NCBI GenBank assembly: GCA_027704905.1
Contig: CM051004.1
Location: forward strand, 9,721,010-9,785,009
Direction of reading: 5' to 3'
DNA length: 64,000 nt
Source of the DNA: Muraenolepis orangiensis
Taxonomy: Eukaryota > Chordata > Actinopteri > Gadiformes > Muraenolepididae
The position numbers and the translations under genes were made by a program. Below are positions 13,941-27,437 of the stretch, in pieces. The notes under the pieces are model-generated. The model was not told the origin of the DNA. It saw only the letters and a list, made by a program, of their open reading frames with translations, and did not search any database. Position 1 is the stretch's first letter, and every line of letters starts with the position of its first letter.

Positions 13941-14099
13941 AAATAATTATCCTCCCAGTTTGTCTTCACACTTCCCATCAAATCCTGCTTCCAGTGTTGG
14001 CTGCTCCTGTGGTTTAGTTGCCCATTTTGATTGCTCCCAGACAGTTTGGGGAGGGGGGGGGGGGAAACTGGCTCATCAATTCCTACTACAGCCCACACT
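13941..14099. other. no recognisable feature
   Basis: Short unique segment with a G-run at 14054-14064. Confidence 0.5.
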
Positions 14100-14100
14100 T

Positions 14101-14190
14101 GATCCTCCTCCTCCTCCTCCTCCTCCTCCTCCTCCTCCTCCTCCTCCTCCTCCTCCTCCTCCTCCTCCTCCTCCTCCTCCCCCTCCTCCC
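14101..14190. repeat. (CCT)n trinucleotide microsatellite
   Basis: About 28 CCT units, read as poly-Glu, poly-Pro or poly-Leu depending on frame. No flanking coding sequence supports a real homopolymeric protein. Confidence 0.96.
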
Positions 14191-14626
14191 TTTCCTCTCT
14201 GACACAAACACGGCAGTCGCTTGGCGTTAGAGTAGAGACTAGCCACGAGCTAGCAGCCAGCAATATTTTTATTATTTTTTTATTTTAATTTTTTTGTTGG
14301 CCTCTGTTTGGATAGCAGGAGTTTTGACGTGGAAGGGAACCAGCTGGAAATGAGAGGCGCTATGAGAGGTAAACTGCGGAGGCGATCTGCGAGGGGGGAT
14401 GGTGATGGTGAACAACACACAACAGTGGTGGTCTTCGGGGACTGACTAACGGAGGCCGGTTATTGTGGAGACGGGCTCTTTTTGAGCGCTATGGCGCCAC
14501 TTGTCAGGCGTAATCCCCTCGCATAATGCCACCGCTACATCTGTTATCCCTCTGTTCCTGTTGGAACAATGGTAGCGGCAGGGTCTTTTTCCTACCATGT
14601 GGAATGATGATGATGATGATGTGGCC
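14191..14626. other. no recognisable feature
   Basis: Unique sequence with a short GAT repeat at about 14606-14620. Confidence 0.5.
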
Positions 14627-15239
<613 letters not shown>

Positions 15240-15480
15240 AGACGGGATGTGATGATGATGATGATGATGCTGATGTCACCCCCGGGAAATGGTGTAATAT
15301 CATCCTCTCCATGATGTGAGGTCATCCTCTACGGGATGTGATGTCATCCTGTACAGGATGTGATGTCATCCTGTACAGGGTGTGATGTCATCCCCCGGGA
15401 GGATGCGTTGTCATCCCCCGGGAGGATGTGATGTCGTTCTCCGAAGAATGTCACATTGTCCCCTAAAAAGGATGTGATGA
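15240..15480. repeat. 22-23-bp minisatellite built on GATGTGATGTCATCC
   Basis: A (GATGAT)n start leads into about 7 units sharing GGATGTGATGTCATCC, with spacers CTCTACG, TGTACA or CCCGGGA. The units decay to the right. Each unit carries TGATGTCA, one base from the CRE consensus TGACGTCA. Confidence 0.85.
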
Positions 15481-15642
15481 GGTCACACACAGGCATGTGT
15501 CATGGCACCCATAAAGGCTCTAATGTCATGTGTGGTCACAAGTGTGACATGTAAATACATGGACACTGTTTCATGCATGCATATCCACACTCCAATACAC
15601 ACCAAGAAACTTAAACAAAGGAACACACACACACACACAGCC

Positions 15643-15647
<5 letters not shown>

Positions 15648-15723
<76 letters not shown>
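15648..15723. repeat. (CT)n microsatellite
   Basis: About 36 units, preceded by a short (AC)n at 15624-15639. Confidence 0.97.
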
Positions 15724-15724
<1 letters not shown>

Positions 15725-16455
15725 GAAGCCATTTTATCTCTCTCATTTAACAAACACTTTCTACGGTGCGGTCCGCACATTTTGCAAGGCACAGGTCAGC
15801 ACTTAGAGCCAGACCAGTTTGGAGATATCTGGGCATCTGTCCTGCAGATAAAGACCAGAAATACAGCCCCACTCCCTGCTCCGTCTGCACGCCCCGGCCC
15901 GCCGTGGTCGTGCCAGGATCCCGTCTCTGATGTTTCTGGCCAGGAGGGAAGCGAGACGACGCAGAGTGGATTGAACCCGCTGTCTGGCTATTGATCCTGT
16001 CTGGGACCCTTTAGCGGGGTGACGCCTCATCCCCATCCTCACGGTGGTGGTGGTGGTGGTTGTTGTTTTGATGTCTGGTTTTGGGTCTTCCTTCTGTCTG
16101 AAGATGCGGTAGCGGCTTCCAGACCAGACGGCGAGTAATGCTCTGTAATGTAGATGAGATGAGGTTCCCCCCCCGGTCCGCACGCTCCGTCGTTTCAAGT
16201 GGAAAGGGTTTTACCGGGAAAACGAAAGAAAAGCGGCTGGTGTAGGAGGAAAGAGGAAGGAGGCGAAGAAGTATCGATCCAATGCACTTAAGATCAACCT
16301 GCGGGATAACCCGCCTGTTATCGCTCGCCAAATGATGGACCTTAATCTTCTGGTTTAGTCCGAAGCCACAGGTGTTGGTGGTCACTGCCCCTGAGTTAAG
16401 TTAGTAAAACCAACATAGTTGATGTGACGTTTCTTATTAAGGATTGTGCGTTCGT
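15724..16455. other. no recognisable feature
   Basis: A short GGT repeat lies at about 16043-16060 and a C-run at about 16168. Open frames on both strands show no recognised domain. Confidence 0.5.
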
Positions 16456-16462
16456 GTGTGCA

Positions 16463-16577
<115 letters not shown>

Positions 16578-17050
16578 AGGTTGTTGTTGCTAGGTACGTT
16601 CATGTCAGACCTGGTTCACGTCTGAATTCCGATTGGCTCCCTGATCTGTTGTTGGTGGCTGTTTGTTATATATTTTGTGTAATTGCCATCTTTCAGTTTG
16701 TCATCTGCCTGTTTCCGTCTTCTCTTGAGGGTGTGAGTCTTGGAGTCAAGACTCCGCTTGCTGGGAACGAGATGTTCCCCTGTGTCTGAGCACCACTTTA
16801 ACAAAAAGCAACAGTTGTAAGACCCAACTATTGCATATTATGCACATTTATGATGTCTATTCACTTTAATTCCCTCATCTGTATCATTGAATAGCGCAAT
16901 TAATAATGATCAGGATTTCAAGCTCGTCTTGCATCCTTACGAAAGACAACAAACAACGTGAACATGGAGGATAAATGGATTTTCATAATGAAAAGGGGTT
17001 CTCTGTGTGTGTCTCTCTCTCTGTCTCTAGTGGTGTCACGTGAGTAATAT
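16578..17050. other. no recognisable feature
   Basis: Unique sequence without long repeats. No gene is supported. Confidence 0.5.
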
Positions 17051-17426
17051 GTATCCTCTTCTCTCTCTGTCTCTCGGTCTGTCTCTCTCTCTGTGTCTCT
17101 CTCTGTCTCTCTCTCTCACTTTCTCTGTCTGTCACTCTCTGTGTGTGTGTGTGTCTCTCTCTCTCTCTCTGCGTCTCTCTTTCTCTGGTATAGTGAAGGC
17201 CCCTGGGACCTGGGCACCTGAGACACACTGCAGCCTGATAGCTCTGTTCCGCTATACCCAGCCTCCTGCGCTTTCTCCCTATTTTTCTGTTTACTTTCCT
17301 CTCACTATATTCTCTCTATTTACTGACATTTTTTTCTCTTTCTCGGGTTTCACTCATTGTTTTTCACTCTTTTAGTCTCTCACACACTTTCTCCTGCCCA
17401 CTGTGTCTGTCTCTCACTTGTCTCCG

Positions 17427-17521
<95 letters not shown>

Positions 17522-17522
17522 T
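17051..17522. repeat. CT-rich region with (CT)n and (AC)n
   Basis: Degenerate CT repeats at 17058-17185 and a pure (CT)n of about 37 units at 17432-17506, passing into (AC)n. The intervening 180 bp are pyrimidine-rich. Confidence 0.9.
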
Positions 17523-18030
17523 GCTTATTGGCAACCACGCCTCTAGCCAACTCCTACCCTATCCCTTATCTTTTCTGTCCCTCTCTAGTTTATAACCACA
17601 TAAAGCGTACTGCGCTAATTTAATGATGGTTATAAATATTTCCCTGGCATGCAATGTACAGTATATCCACCCGCTGCACTCGCCAGCCTAGTCGCCATCG
17701 CGGTGAGATCTCGCTGTGTGTTAGCTTGCTTCTTTTACTTTTTGTTCCCGGGTGTCAAATCTGCTCCCAGCACGGCGGCTCGAGGCGGCCTGAGAAGTTC
17801 ATTGTGATGGAAGAGCGGTAGGAACAAGACCTGACCCTACTCAAATGGAGGTAACCTAACCCAGTTAGAACAGAGGTGGCTCCTTTCTTTACATGCCCCG
17901 CCTCTCCTTTGGTGACCCCAAAGCCTCACCCTCTCCTAGGTGTGGGTGTGTGCGTGCCCTCGTCATCGCTCGAGCAGTACATCCTTAATGAAAACAAATG
18001 GTCATCATTATGGGCCCCCTAACTCCTACC
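17523..18030. other. no recognisable feature
   Basis: Unique sequence with moderate CpG content near 17700-17800. No gene is supported. Confidence 0.5.
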
Positions 18031-18034
18031 ACCA

Positions 18035-18262
18035 AACCCCACCCACCTCTCTAAACCACACTCACCTCTCTAAACCCCACCCACCTCTCTAAACCACACT
18101 CACCTCTCTTAACCACACTCACCTCTCTTAACCGCACTCACCTCTCTTAACCACACTCACCTCTCTTAACCACACTCACCTCTCTTAACCACACTCACCT
18201 CTCTTAACCACACTCACCTCTCATAACCACACTCACCTCTCATAACCACACTCCCCTCTCCA
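18035..18262. repeat. 19-bp minisatellite (CACACTCACCTCTCTTAAC)
   Basis: About 11-12 units. Early units end CTAAAC and later ones CTTAAC or CATAAC, so variant types are grouped along the array. Confidence 0.93.
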
Positions 18263-18377
18263 AATCCCTACCAGGAACACAATGGCTCCGCAGCAGGAAG
18301 CAAAGCCAGACGAGGGTCCATTGTTCCCCTACTTGGCTATTCTGCCGTGTGCGTGGGCCTTTATGTTCATCCTGGAT

Positions 18378-18556
18378 TACCTCCGCCATCGAGGATGGGA
18401 GGAGGTTAGGTTTTCGCCCCGGTTTGTCTGTTTGTTTGTTTGTTAGCAAGGTAATTCAAAAAGTTATGTACGGAATTTGACAAAACTTGGTGGTTGGATT
18501 ACTTATGGGCCAGGGAACAGCTGATTTGCGTATGCGTTGTACTGAGGGCCCTCTCA
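18378..18556 (+). repeat. dispersed repeat family A, copy 1
   Basis: It starts ACCTCCGCCATCGAGGATGG, continues with a TTTG-rich segment and AAAAAGTTATGTACGGAATT, then GACAAAACTTGG, and ends at ACTGAGGGCCCTCTCA. The same blocks in the same order occur reversed at 20.73-20.96 kb, and the two ends alone occur at 24.79-24.86 kb. It has no coding capacity. It may be a non-autonomous DNA element, since the CCGCCA start mirrors the TGGCGG near the far end. Confidence 0.75.
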
Positions 18557-18985
18557 TTGATATTGAGAGTGGTGCCATTTTAGATCCACGTAAGCCCATT
18601 AAATACAATGCAAATGAGCTTTGTGTGTGTGTGTGTGTTGTTTGGCAGTTGGAAAGCCAATCCAATGATTCCTTCTGGCTCCTCGGGCGTCTTTCTCCTT
18701 GGCACGCATCGAAGTTCGTTGAAGTCCATCAAAGTTCATTCCGGGGCTAGCGGCGAACACACTGGCGGAGGTGCGAGTGTGTTGTTTCTCTGTAGCGTGG
18801 CGGCGGTGGTGGTTGGTGTGGTTGTCTCCGCCCACACGGAGCGGGCTGTACAGGTTCAGCGTTTGATGTGGGAGTTCTGCTGACTCATGTACAGCCGGCG
18901 CTGGCGCACGTATCAGTACAAAGTCAACCCGCCGCCCGCCGCTCTCAGGAGGACGGGCCGTGGTTGAACGCTGCTCTCCTCCCCT
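18557..18985. other. no recognisable feature
   Basis: Moderately CpG-rich at 18740-18960, with a short (GT)n at 18621-18637. No exon is recognised. Confidence 0.5.
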
Positions 18986-18990
18986 CCCCT

Positions 18991-18991
<1 letters not shown>

Positions 18992-19056
<65 letters not shown>

Positions 19057-19120
19057 CAGACACACACACGTGCACACACACACACACAAACACACACATA
19101 AACACACGCACATACACACC
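18992..19120. repeat. (AC)n microsatellite
   Basis: A pure CA core at 18993-19053 is followed by interrupted CA repeats to about 19120. Confidence 0.96.
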
Positions 19121-19560
19121 ACTGACACAGGTAAACATACGTATGCAGGCACATTATACACAAGTATAAGCATAGGCAATAATAAATTCTACTTGTACAT
19201 CTCTACACACACACATTCCTCATTCTGCCGTCCATTATTTTCACTTTTTTTCCTGACTGGAAAAAAAACTGCAGCAATGAAGCAAGGAAACATGGAGGAT
19301 GAATCTTAATTGGAGGCGGTTTTGTTGCCGCGGCAACTGCAGGGTTCCTTTTTGAGGAGTGAGGAGGAGGAGGAGGAGGAGGAGAAGAAGGCAGATTATC
19401 TCTCTGTCAGCTTCACTTCATCACAACAATATTCACATCCCTCCGCTCCCTGGGGTTTGAGACAGGCGTTGTTGTACCAGCCGGGGGGAGGGTGGGGAGG
19501 AGGGGTAGTGGTGGCTAGGTAAACGCTCTCGCTAATTAGCAGGTGGTGAGAGTGACGTTA
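19121..19560. other. no gene recognised; short GGA tract
   Basis: A (GGA)n of about 8 units lies at 19362-19385. No other feature. Confidence 0.5.
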
Positions 19561-19562
19561 CA

Positions 19563-19623
<61 letters not shown>
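19561..19623. repeat. (AC)n microsatellite
   Basis: About 31 units. Confidence 0.97.
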
Positions 19624-19624
<1 letters not shown>

Positions 19625-19629
19625 TGTAC

Positions 19630-20003
19630 ACCTCCCTCCCTCCTGTGTTTCCTTGCTTGTCTTTTTAAAATTTCCTTTTGTCTTGTTTCTTCTTGTTTTC
19701 TCCTCTTCTGTTTCTTTCATTTCTTCTTCTCCCCTCTTCCTCTCCTCCACTTATCTACCTTTGCTGGTTTCTCCCTCTCCTTGTCTATCTACTCCTTACC
19801 GGTTTTCTCCGCTCTCCTTTCCTCTCTCCCCTCCTCTCCTCTCCTTTTTCCCCTTCCTTTCTCCTCTCTCCGCTCATACCCCCTATCTCCCCCCTTTTCC
19901 CTTTCTCTCCTCTATCCCCTCCTCTCCTCCTCTCTATTCCTCTCCCCCACTCTCCTCCTCTCCTCTCCTCTTCTCGTCTCTCTCCTCCTCTCCTCCTCCA
20001 CGC
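19630..20003. repeat. polypyrimidine tract (TCC/TCTCC-rich)
   Basis: Nearly 370 bp of C and T with CTCTCCTC cores and few purines. Three plus-strand frames are open at once, so coding is not supported. Confidence 0.85.
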
Positions 20004-20430
20004 AGGATCCATAACCTAGCCTCAGTGCTAGCGTCCAGTGGCAGAGTTAGCTCTGCCCCTGTGTGTTCCGCTCTCCAGCTGGGGATGGATGCAACACACA
20101 CACACACACACACACACCGCTGCCTCCAGCTCTGTGTACCGTCTCCAGGACAACATGTGTCACGAGAGTTGGTATAACACAAGACTCGGGCACCGAGAGG
20201 AGAAACAAGTTATACCCCTCATTTTGCTCTTTCGGCGGTTCTCCGTATCCAGGCGACAACATTTTCTCATTAGAATTGTTTATTGATAAACACGATGCCC
20301 ACCTTAAGGCCAGAATACATGAAGAATACCCTTGCAGCCACCAGCCTTATTATCCTGCCTACTGCCTTGTATCTGTTTATCTCTCGCCCTCCCTCACTCC
20401 CGCTCTGCTTTCTTCAAGTTATCCTCCTTC
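20004..20430. other. no gene; short (AC)n at 20094-20117
   Basis: Unique sequence apart from the short CA tract. Confidence 0.5.
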
Positions 20431-20435
20431 ATAGT

Positions 20436-20473
<38 letters not shown>
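20436..20473. repeat. (AC)n microsatellite
   Basis: About 18 units. Confidence 0.96.
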
Positions 20474-20475
<2 letters not shown>

Positions 20476-20726
20476 TCTGCGTGCATGCTGGATGCAGGGT
20501 GGGGGGACGTGATAAGGAAAGGTTTCTCCTGGGGCCCTCAGAAACGTTCAAACATCAATCACTTTCACAGGGATGGGCCCTTCAGATCCCCTGCAGGACA
20601 CGGCGGGGCTGCCGTTTGCCTGGGTGGGGTGAGAGAGACCCCAAACCCCCCCCACTGTTAGCGGAAGTACCCCTGCAGTCGCATCAAGACAGACAGTGAT
20701 GTCTCCAGGAAAGTTTCCAACATAAG

Positions 20727-20957
20727 AACTAGAGGGCCTTCAGTAGAGCGCAAACCCTCCGCCACACCAAAAAGTCCCCTGATCTGGATCTGCGCCAAAA
20801 TCTAATCAACTGTTCCTTGATCCATAAGGCATCCAACCGCCAAGTTTTGTCCAAATTCGGTACATAACTTTTTGAGTTATATTGCGAACAGACACAAAGA
20901 CAAACAAACAGACACCCAAAGACATAACCTCTGTTCCATCTTCGATGGCGGAGGTGT
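20727..20957 (-). repeat. dispersed repeat family A, copy 2
   Basis: Reverse-oriented relative of 18378-18556. On the minus strand it reads CCTCCGCCATCGAAGATGG, CTCAAAAAGTTATGTACCG, TTGGACAAAACTTGGCGG, TTTTTGGTGTGGCGGAGG and GCGCTCTACTGAAGGCCCTC. It keeps an internal part (GATCCAGATCAGGGGAC) that copies 1 and 3 have lost, so it is the longest copy here. Confidence 0.8.
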
Positions 20958-20959
20958 TA

Positions 20960-21240
20960 AGAGGGCAGGTTTATTTTTAAAGCGTCATTAAGGAACAACC
21001 ATTTTAATAATAATTGAAAGCTACAATAATAGAAAATAAGTAAATGGAAATGTAAAAATATAAGATTTGACAGTCTAGACACAAAAGCCTAGATACCTAG
21101 TAGCGCTGAGACGGACCCAGTTGTCGCGGAGGAAACATTGCTTTACCGTCAGAAGGTTCTGAAAAGGAACATTTGACTACTGGTAACCTTCTTCAGGTTA
21201 TTTTTGTTTTGTGCTTTGCCAGAAATAAAAGCTAAAATCG
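20960..21240. other. AT-rich sequence, no gene
   Basis: A-rich stretch near 21000-21070, possibly a decayed repeat tail. Confidence 0.4.
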
Positions 21241-21242
21241 GC

Positions 21243-21360
21243 GTCTCAACCCCTGCTCGTGGTCACACGGGTTTGATTCCTACCTGTGTGATTCCCTCTC
21301 TCTCAAGCCTCTGTCCTGTAAGTCATCACTGTCCTGTCCATAACAGTCCGCAAAAATCCC
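21243..21360 (+). mobile_element. tRNA-derived SINE fragment, second family
   Basis: It has a B-box-like GGGTTTGATTCC followed by GTGTGATTCCCTCTCTCTC, and an ACTGTCCTGTCCATAACAG tail matching the body of the SINE at 4.78-4.93 kb. The A-box half is degenerate or missing. Confidence 0.6.
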
Positions 21361-21374
21361 ATGTATATGCATGG

Positions 21375-21379
<5 letters not shown>

Positions 21380-21408
<29 letters not shown>
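21380..21408. repeat. (TA)n microsatellite
   Basis: About 14 TA units. Confidence 0.95.
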
Positions 21409-21411
<3 letters not shown>

Positions 21412-22319
21412 GGTATACGAAAGCCATATCTACCTCTTCCCAGAACAAACAGTTCTCCGGTGACCGGAGACGTTGGCAACATTTATTTTCAGTCTGTAGT
21501 AACTATGAAGATACACCAATACTGAGGTACTGATCAATACAACACGCCTGCAGTAGTTTTAAAGGAACCGTCCCGCTATACCTCTTGTCCCCGGGCGTTT
21601 GTTGTTATTGTTGTTGTTGGGGAAGCGAACGAGCAAACTGCATGGGATGTTAGTTAGAGAATCAAGTCTGCAGCGGGTCCGCCTCCCGACCACAACGCGG
21701 TGCGGTGCTGTGCTGTTCGCACTGAATCCTTTTGAAAGAAACGGTGAGAGACGAGGCGGAGGCTCGCCTTTGCCGGGGTGAAGCCGGGGTTGCGTACGAT
21801 ATTTAAATGAGTTCCCGGCAGAGGAGCGCACGCCTGCTTTTGATCACTGGCTCTACGGTGACTCACGAGAGGGAGGGGAGCTTCAGCTCGTGGCGCTGGA
21901 AATAAATAACGTGAGTGTGCTGGTTTGTAACAAGGGGGTTTACAGTAACACGCCGCACACCGACCCCCCCCCCCCCCCCCCCAACGTATCCGAGTGCTAG
22001 CCACGGACATCCTTTGAGCCTCCTACCTCCCAATTATGCTGTGTACTTTAGCTGTTATGGGGAATCCATGCGTGGATTTAACATTTGGTCTATATTTTTC
22101 CGCTGCCTCCAACACGATTTGCACAGTTGGCGGCAGGATCTTTTGGATTGTTAGAAGAACTGGATGAGGTTCTGATCACATTTTCACCTTATAGGATTTT
22201 ACGATCAATACTTTTTCTTTTGATGGATTTGATGGATCCATTTGCGTGTGGGTATTCTGCGCTATTTAGATGTCATTTTATTGGCTTGTTTGTGATTCTT
22301 TGCGAAATCGTAATCCTAT
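21409..22319. other. no gene; CpG-rich patch
   Basis: CpG density rises at 21650-21900 (CCGACCACAACGCGGTGCGG region). A C-run is at 21965-21982. There is no supported exon. The patch could be an unmethylated island or chance. Confidence 0.45.
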
Positions 22320-23262
22320 TACCCCCATCACACCAAACTAGTTCTCAATATTTTCGTGACAATGTTGTCGAACGGGCTCCAACTGTGTATGAACGTAGTG
22401 GACGTAGTAGCAACTTTTTACAAACATCATGGACGGGCTCGGACGAGGGGGGTGCTCTAGAACTTTGAGCCTGCTCAAAAATGTATCCCGTCCATCCCGT
22501 TCTGCAATTAGACGGATTGACAACGTTCTTAAAACGAGATAGACAGACTACGAACGGAATTGCCGTACTTCGAACCTATTAGGGACGTGTTACGACGTGG
22601 TGCAGTCAGACATACATTTTATGAAACTATGTTGTTTAAATCGTGTTTTCTAGAATAAACATGGCATTGTATCTATGAAGTAAATTGTCCAAGAAACTGG
22701 TCATTTTATTATTTTATGTAGAGGGCCAATAAAAATTATAACAAATGTAAATGTGTCACGAAAATGAGAGGTTATTTAAAATTTGTCATTTTGCAATGCT
22801 CTAGAGAGGCACGCATTATGTTTCATTGACATAATATAAGAGTTGGTTTTGCTCGCCCTGTCTTTCTTTGGAGGCATGATGATCGGAGATTGTACAGTTT
22901 GTATGTGTACAGCTCGGAGCCCTGAACTGGTATGAGGATTCGGTATTCATAGCAGTCGGGCCAGGACGCGCGTACACTTGCACTAGGGACGAGATGAGTG
23001 TGAACAAGTTGGTCGGGTTAAGAATTAGTTAGAATTGGCTTGGACGTATTGTGAACAAGGTAGAACGAGGTTGAACTGGATACAAACGGACTGCAGACTG
23101 GCTACGAACGAGATAAGAACGATATAGACGTATTGAGGACTGCTTATGAACTAACTAGCATCGTATTCTATGCCAAACTTCGCATTCTACCGCGATCACA
23201 GCCCGTTCTAGTATTTTTTTATTATTTTAACGGGATAGAACTACTTTGGTGTGATGGGGGCA
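22320..23262. mobile_element. ~940-bp non-autonomous DNA element with inverted ends
   Basis: The left end CCCCCATCACACCAAACTAG recurs inverted at the right end, where the minus strand reads CCCCCATCACACCAAAGTAG. Further inside, GAACGGGCT is also inverted between the two arms. The arms are rich in GAACGNNNT/ACGTATT motifs (for example GGACGTATTGTGAAC, ACGAGATAAGAACG). The centre is AT-rich and has no transposase ORF. No clear target duplication is visible, so the superfamily is open. Probably an old, internally deleted element. Confidence 0.75.
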
Positions 23263-24785
<1,523 letters not shown>

Positions 24786-24859
24786 ATTACCTCCACCATC
24801 GAAGACTGGTGGCTTTTTGGTGTGGCGGAGGTATGCACTCTACTGAGGGCCCTCTAGTA
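24786..24859 (+). repeat. dispersed repeat family A, copy 3 (internally deleted)
   Basis: It has only the two ends of the family: ACCTCCACCATCGAAGAC at the left, joined to CTTTTTGGTGTGGCGGAGG and CACTCTACTGAGGGCCCTCT at the right. About 150 bp present in copy 2 are missing. Confidence 0.75.
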
Positions 24860-25488
24860 ATTCTATTTTGATTATGATTGTTGTATAAAGGATATAGCAA
24901 TACAATTGTATTGATCCGACTGTGGAATCTGTCTGCAAAAAATGGCAATATTAATGTTGTTTAAGGTTAAGGTTTTTATTCACACATTAAGTTATGAACC
25001 CAAATGTTTATGATGTAGACTCACAGACCGTGCCGATACAGGGATTTTGGTGAATGTGAGTGTTTCTTGCATGAAGCCCAATGTGATATTGTCTCCCTAT
25101 GGCGTAGCCCCTGCCTTCTGTCCTCTCCAAGGGCCCAAGTAGCGTCCATACTAATTTCATCTCTCAAACAGTGAAGAATGATCTGGGAGTTTGATCCCCC
25201 TTCTCTCTCTGCCGCTGGCGTGAGTTTACAATGCTGCAGATGGAAGTCTGTAAAAACCCAGGAATTCAATTCAACACGAGTCCACCAGTGCTCGCTGAAG
25301 GTTGATTGGTTCAATCAACAAGCCAGACGGCCGCTACACAGCGGTCTTCATTCGCACAAAGTTAAACCAGAAGTTCAACTTTTGACCTGCCCCTTTTTCA
25401 CATACTGCTAACCCAACGCAGTTACGACAAATGATCCTTTGCGGCCGGTATAAAGTCAGCGGCGTGCAGTCAGTCCTATCCGCCAGTC
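24860..25488. other. no recognisable feature
   Basis: Open frames at 25021-25314 (minus) and 25178-25411 (plus) overlap each other and show no recognised domain. Confidence 0.5.
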
Positions 25489-25489
25489 A

Positions 25490-25512
25490 GAGGGGGGGGG
25501 GGGGGGGGGGGG
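25490..25512. repeat. poly(G) run
   Basis: About 20 guanines in a row, one of the longest G-runs in the window. Confidence 0.95.
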
Positions 25513-25589
25513 ACCGTTAAAGGACATGGATACAGCAAGTGCCATTTTCAAAAGGTCTGCATGCATTCAAAAGGTGTACATACATACAC

Positions 25590-25593
25590 AGGC

Positions 25594-25624
<31 letters not shown>

Positions 25625-25670
25625 TATACATACACGTGTACTTATTTATGTGTGTGTGTGTGTGTGTTGT
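25590..25670. repeat. paired (GT)n tracts with an ATACATACACGT centre
   Basis: GT runs flank a segment holding GTATACATACACGTGTAC. The same layout (GT run, ACACATACACGTGTACTTG, GT run) recurs at 26.08-26.17 kb, on the other side of the 42-bp array. Confidence 0.85.
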
Positions 25671-25751
25671 TGTGCCCCCACGCTCTAATCAATCCCAGGT
25701 GTTGCCCATCGTAATCGGGCCAGCTGAGGCTAATGAGATCTACCCTTCTTA

Positions 25752-26020
25752 AGGCGGCCGAAGACCGACGTCGGGGCTTGATCATTGTGAACCTTACCGA
25801 GAACCTTCCGCCGAAGACCGACGTCGGGGGCGAGATCGTTGAGAACCTTCCGCCGAAGACCGACGTCGGGGGCGAGATCGTTGAGAACCTTCCGCCGAAG
25901 ACCGACGTTGGGGTGAGATCGTTGAAAACCTTCCGCCGAAGACCAACGTTGGGGTGAGATCGTTGAGAACCTTCCGCCGAAGACTGACATCAGGGCGAGA
26001 TTGTTGAGAACCTTATGGCT
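25752..26020. repeat. 42-bp minisatellite, about 6 units
   Basis: The unit has CCGAAGACCGACGTCGGGG, then GAGATCGTTGAGAACCTT. Being 14 codons long, it keeps frames open on both strands (74 codons plus, 153 codons minus). No start context or flanking domain supports a protein. CpG sites in GACGTCGG decay to GACGTTGG, AACGTTGG and GACATCAG in the right-hand units. Confidence 0.93.
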
Positions 26021-26081
26021 CCCTCCTACTCGAGAACCTGTGTCTCCAGCTCCGACTACGTCGCGTCTCGTCCTACGTACT

Positions 26082-26175
26082 TGTGTGTGTGTGTGTGTGT
26101 GTACTTGCGTGCTTGTGCGCGCGTGTGTGTACACATACACGTGTACTTGTGTGCGTGCGTGTGTGTGTGTGTGTG
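26082..26175. repeat. paired (GT)n tracts with an ACACATACACGTGTAC centre
   Basis: See 25590-25670 for the matching arrangement. GCGTGC interruptions occur here. Confidence 0.85.
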
Positions 26176-27425
26176 CTGTGTGTTGTCGCATTTCAGATAA
26201 TCAAGTTGATCTATCTGTGTGATAAGCTTCTTGCACTACGCCATCCAACATCTGGTGCCGTTCGTAACTATGGCGATAATCTCCGCCCAGGGATGATATA
26301 AATGTCACGGTTGCTGCGGATACAACCTTTTGGAAACAAGTCTCGCTGCAGCGCTGATGAAGTGCAGCGAGTGGAGAACACTCCGGCAAGGACTTCAATG
26401 ACATAAAGTTGTCTCCCCTTTATAAATAGACGGCGTCGCAGGAGGAGCAGGGCTGCGATAGCATCTAACCAACGGTTGGTTGGATGAGATAGGTTTGCTA
26501 ATTGAGTCGGAGGAAGGTTCTCGAGGCGCGGCGACGTAACAATAATACACTTTATTTATATGGCACCCTGTTTTTAAACAGATGGCAGGAACATAATAGG
26601 GCTAAAAAACTGTTGACAATAAGTGATAGCTCCATATCCTAGCCAGGGATCCAATACAATTCCCAGCAGACGTTCCTAGTGGTGGTGTTCTTGTGTTCCT
26701 GATCTGTTTTGAGGTCAACTACCTCAATGCACCTGAATTGTTCTTGTTCTTTGCAAAGCCACCTATCTACTAAGTCAAACAATAGGTTATTGACAGTGAA
26801 AATAATCACTTAAATGTGCACACACACAATTGACATCATGCAACAATCTTTGGTAGATCGAAAGTAGAGTAAAACAGTATCTAAAACATTTTTACTTGTT
26901 GAAGCGGGGGCAGAAATTGGTTATATTACGTTGAAGTAGAATCACGTATACTCAAGCCAAAAGCCTTTCAGTTGGGTCTGTTTAAATTACCCAAAGTTAT
27001 GGATAAACAAATCTATGGCAGTGTGAACAAGCGCTCCACGCAAAACACACACACCTGAAAAGAAATGCCCCCTCCTTTCATTTTTTGCAAACCTTGAGAC
27101 AACACTGAGCACTGAAACACTGAACATTTCTCCAACTGGTTTCTGGGTGAGAAGTAGGGGAGGGATGCTCACCCCTTGTCCCCAGCAGATGTGATGGTGG
27201 GAGGCAGAGGCTAACCTCCCACAACCAGCCACCCCCGCGGCGTGTGAGCATTTCTCCCTTTTCCCTGCCAGGATCCCTCGCCACACGGCCCCCTGCCAAG
27301 CTCCTTCCTCCCTCGCCGGCTCGCTAGCAGGGTTTGAAGTCATTTTTGGTTTATTTTTATTTATTACAAATCTTGTAGCTTTGTGGTATTTTGCCTCGTG
27401 AGCATGCTGTGCGTTTGTGGTTTGT
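26176..27425. other. no gene recognised
   Basis: An ACACTTTATTTATATGGCAC segment at about 26549-26568 resembles the start of a common fish dispersed repeat, but nothing around it confirms this. The open frame at 26987-27454 (minus, 155 codons) has no recognised domain and overlaps a CACT repeat at its start. Confidence 0.45.
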
Positions 27426-27437
27426 GGCTCATTCATA

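Noticed and set aside
22085..22468. 127-codon plus-strand frame
   Set aside because: It crosses the left boundary of the 22.32-kb inverted-repeat element, so it is not a unit of a real gene.
25730..26191. 153-codon minus-strand frame with 14-residue repeats
   Set aside because: The 42-bp unit is a multiple of three, so frames stay open on both strands. No domain and no supporting context.
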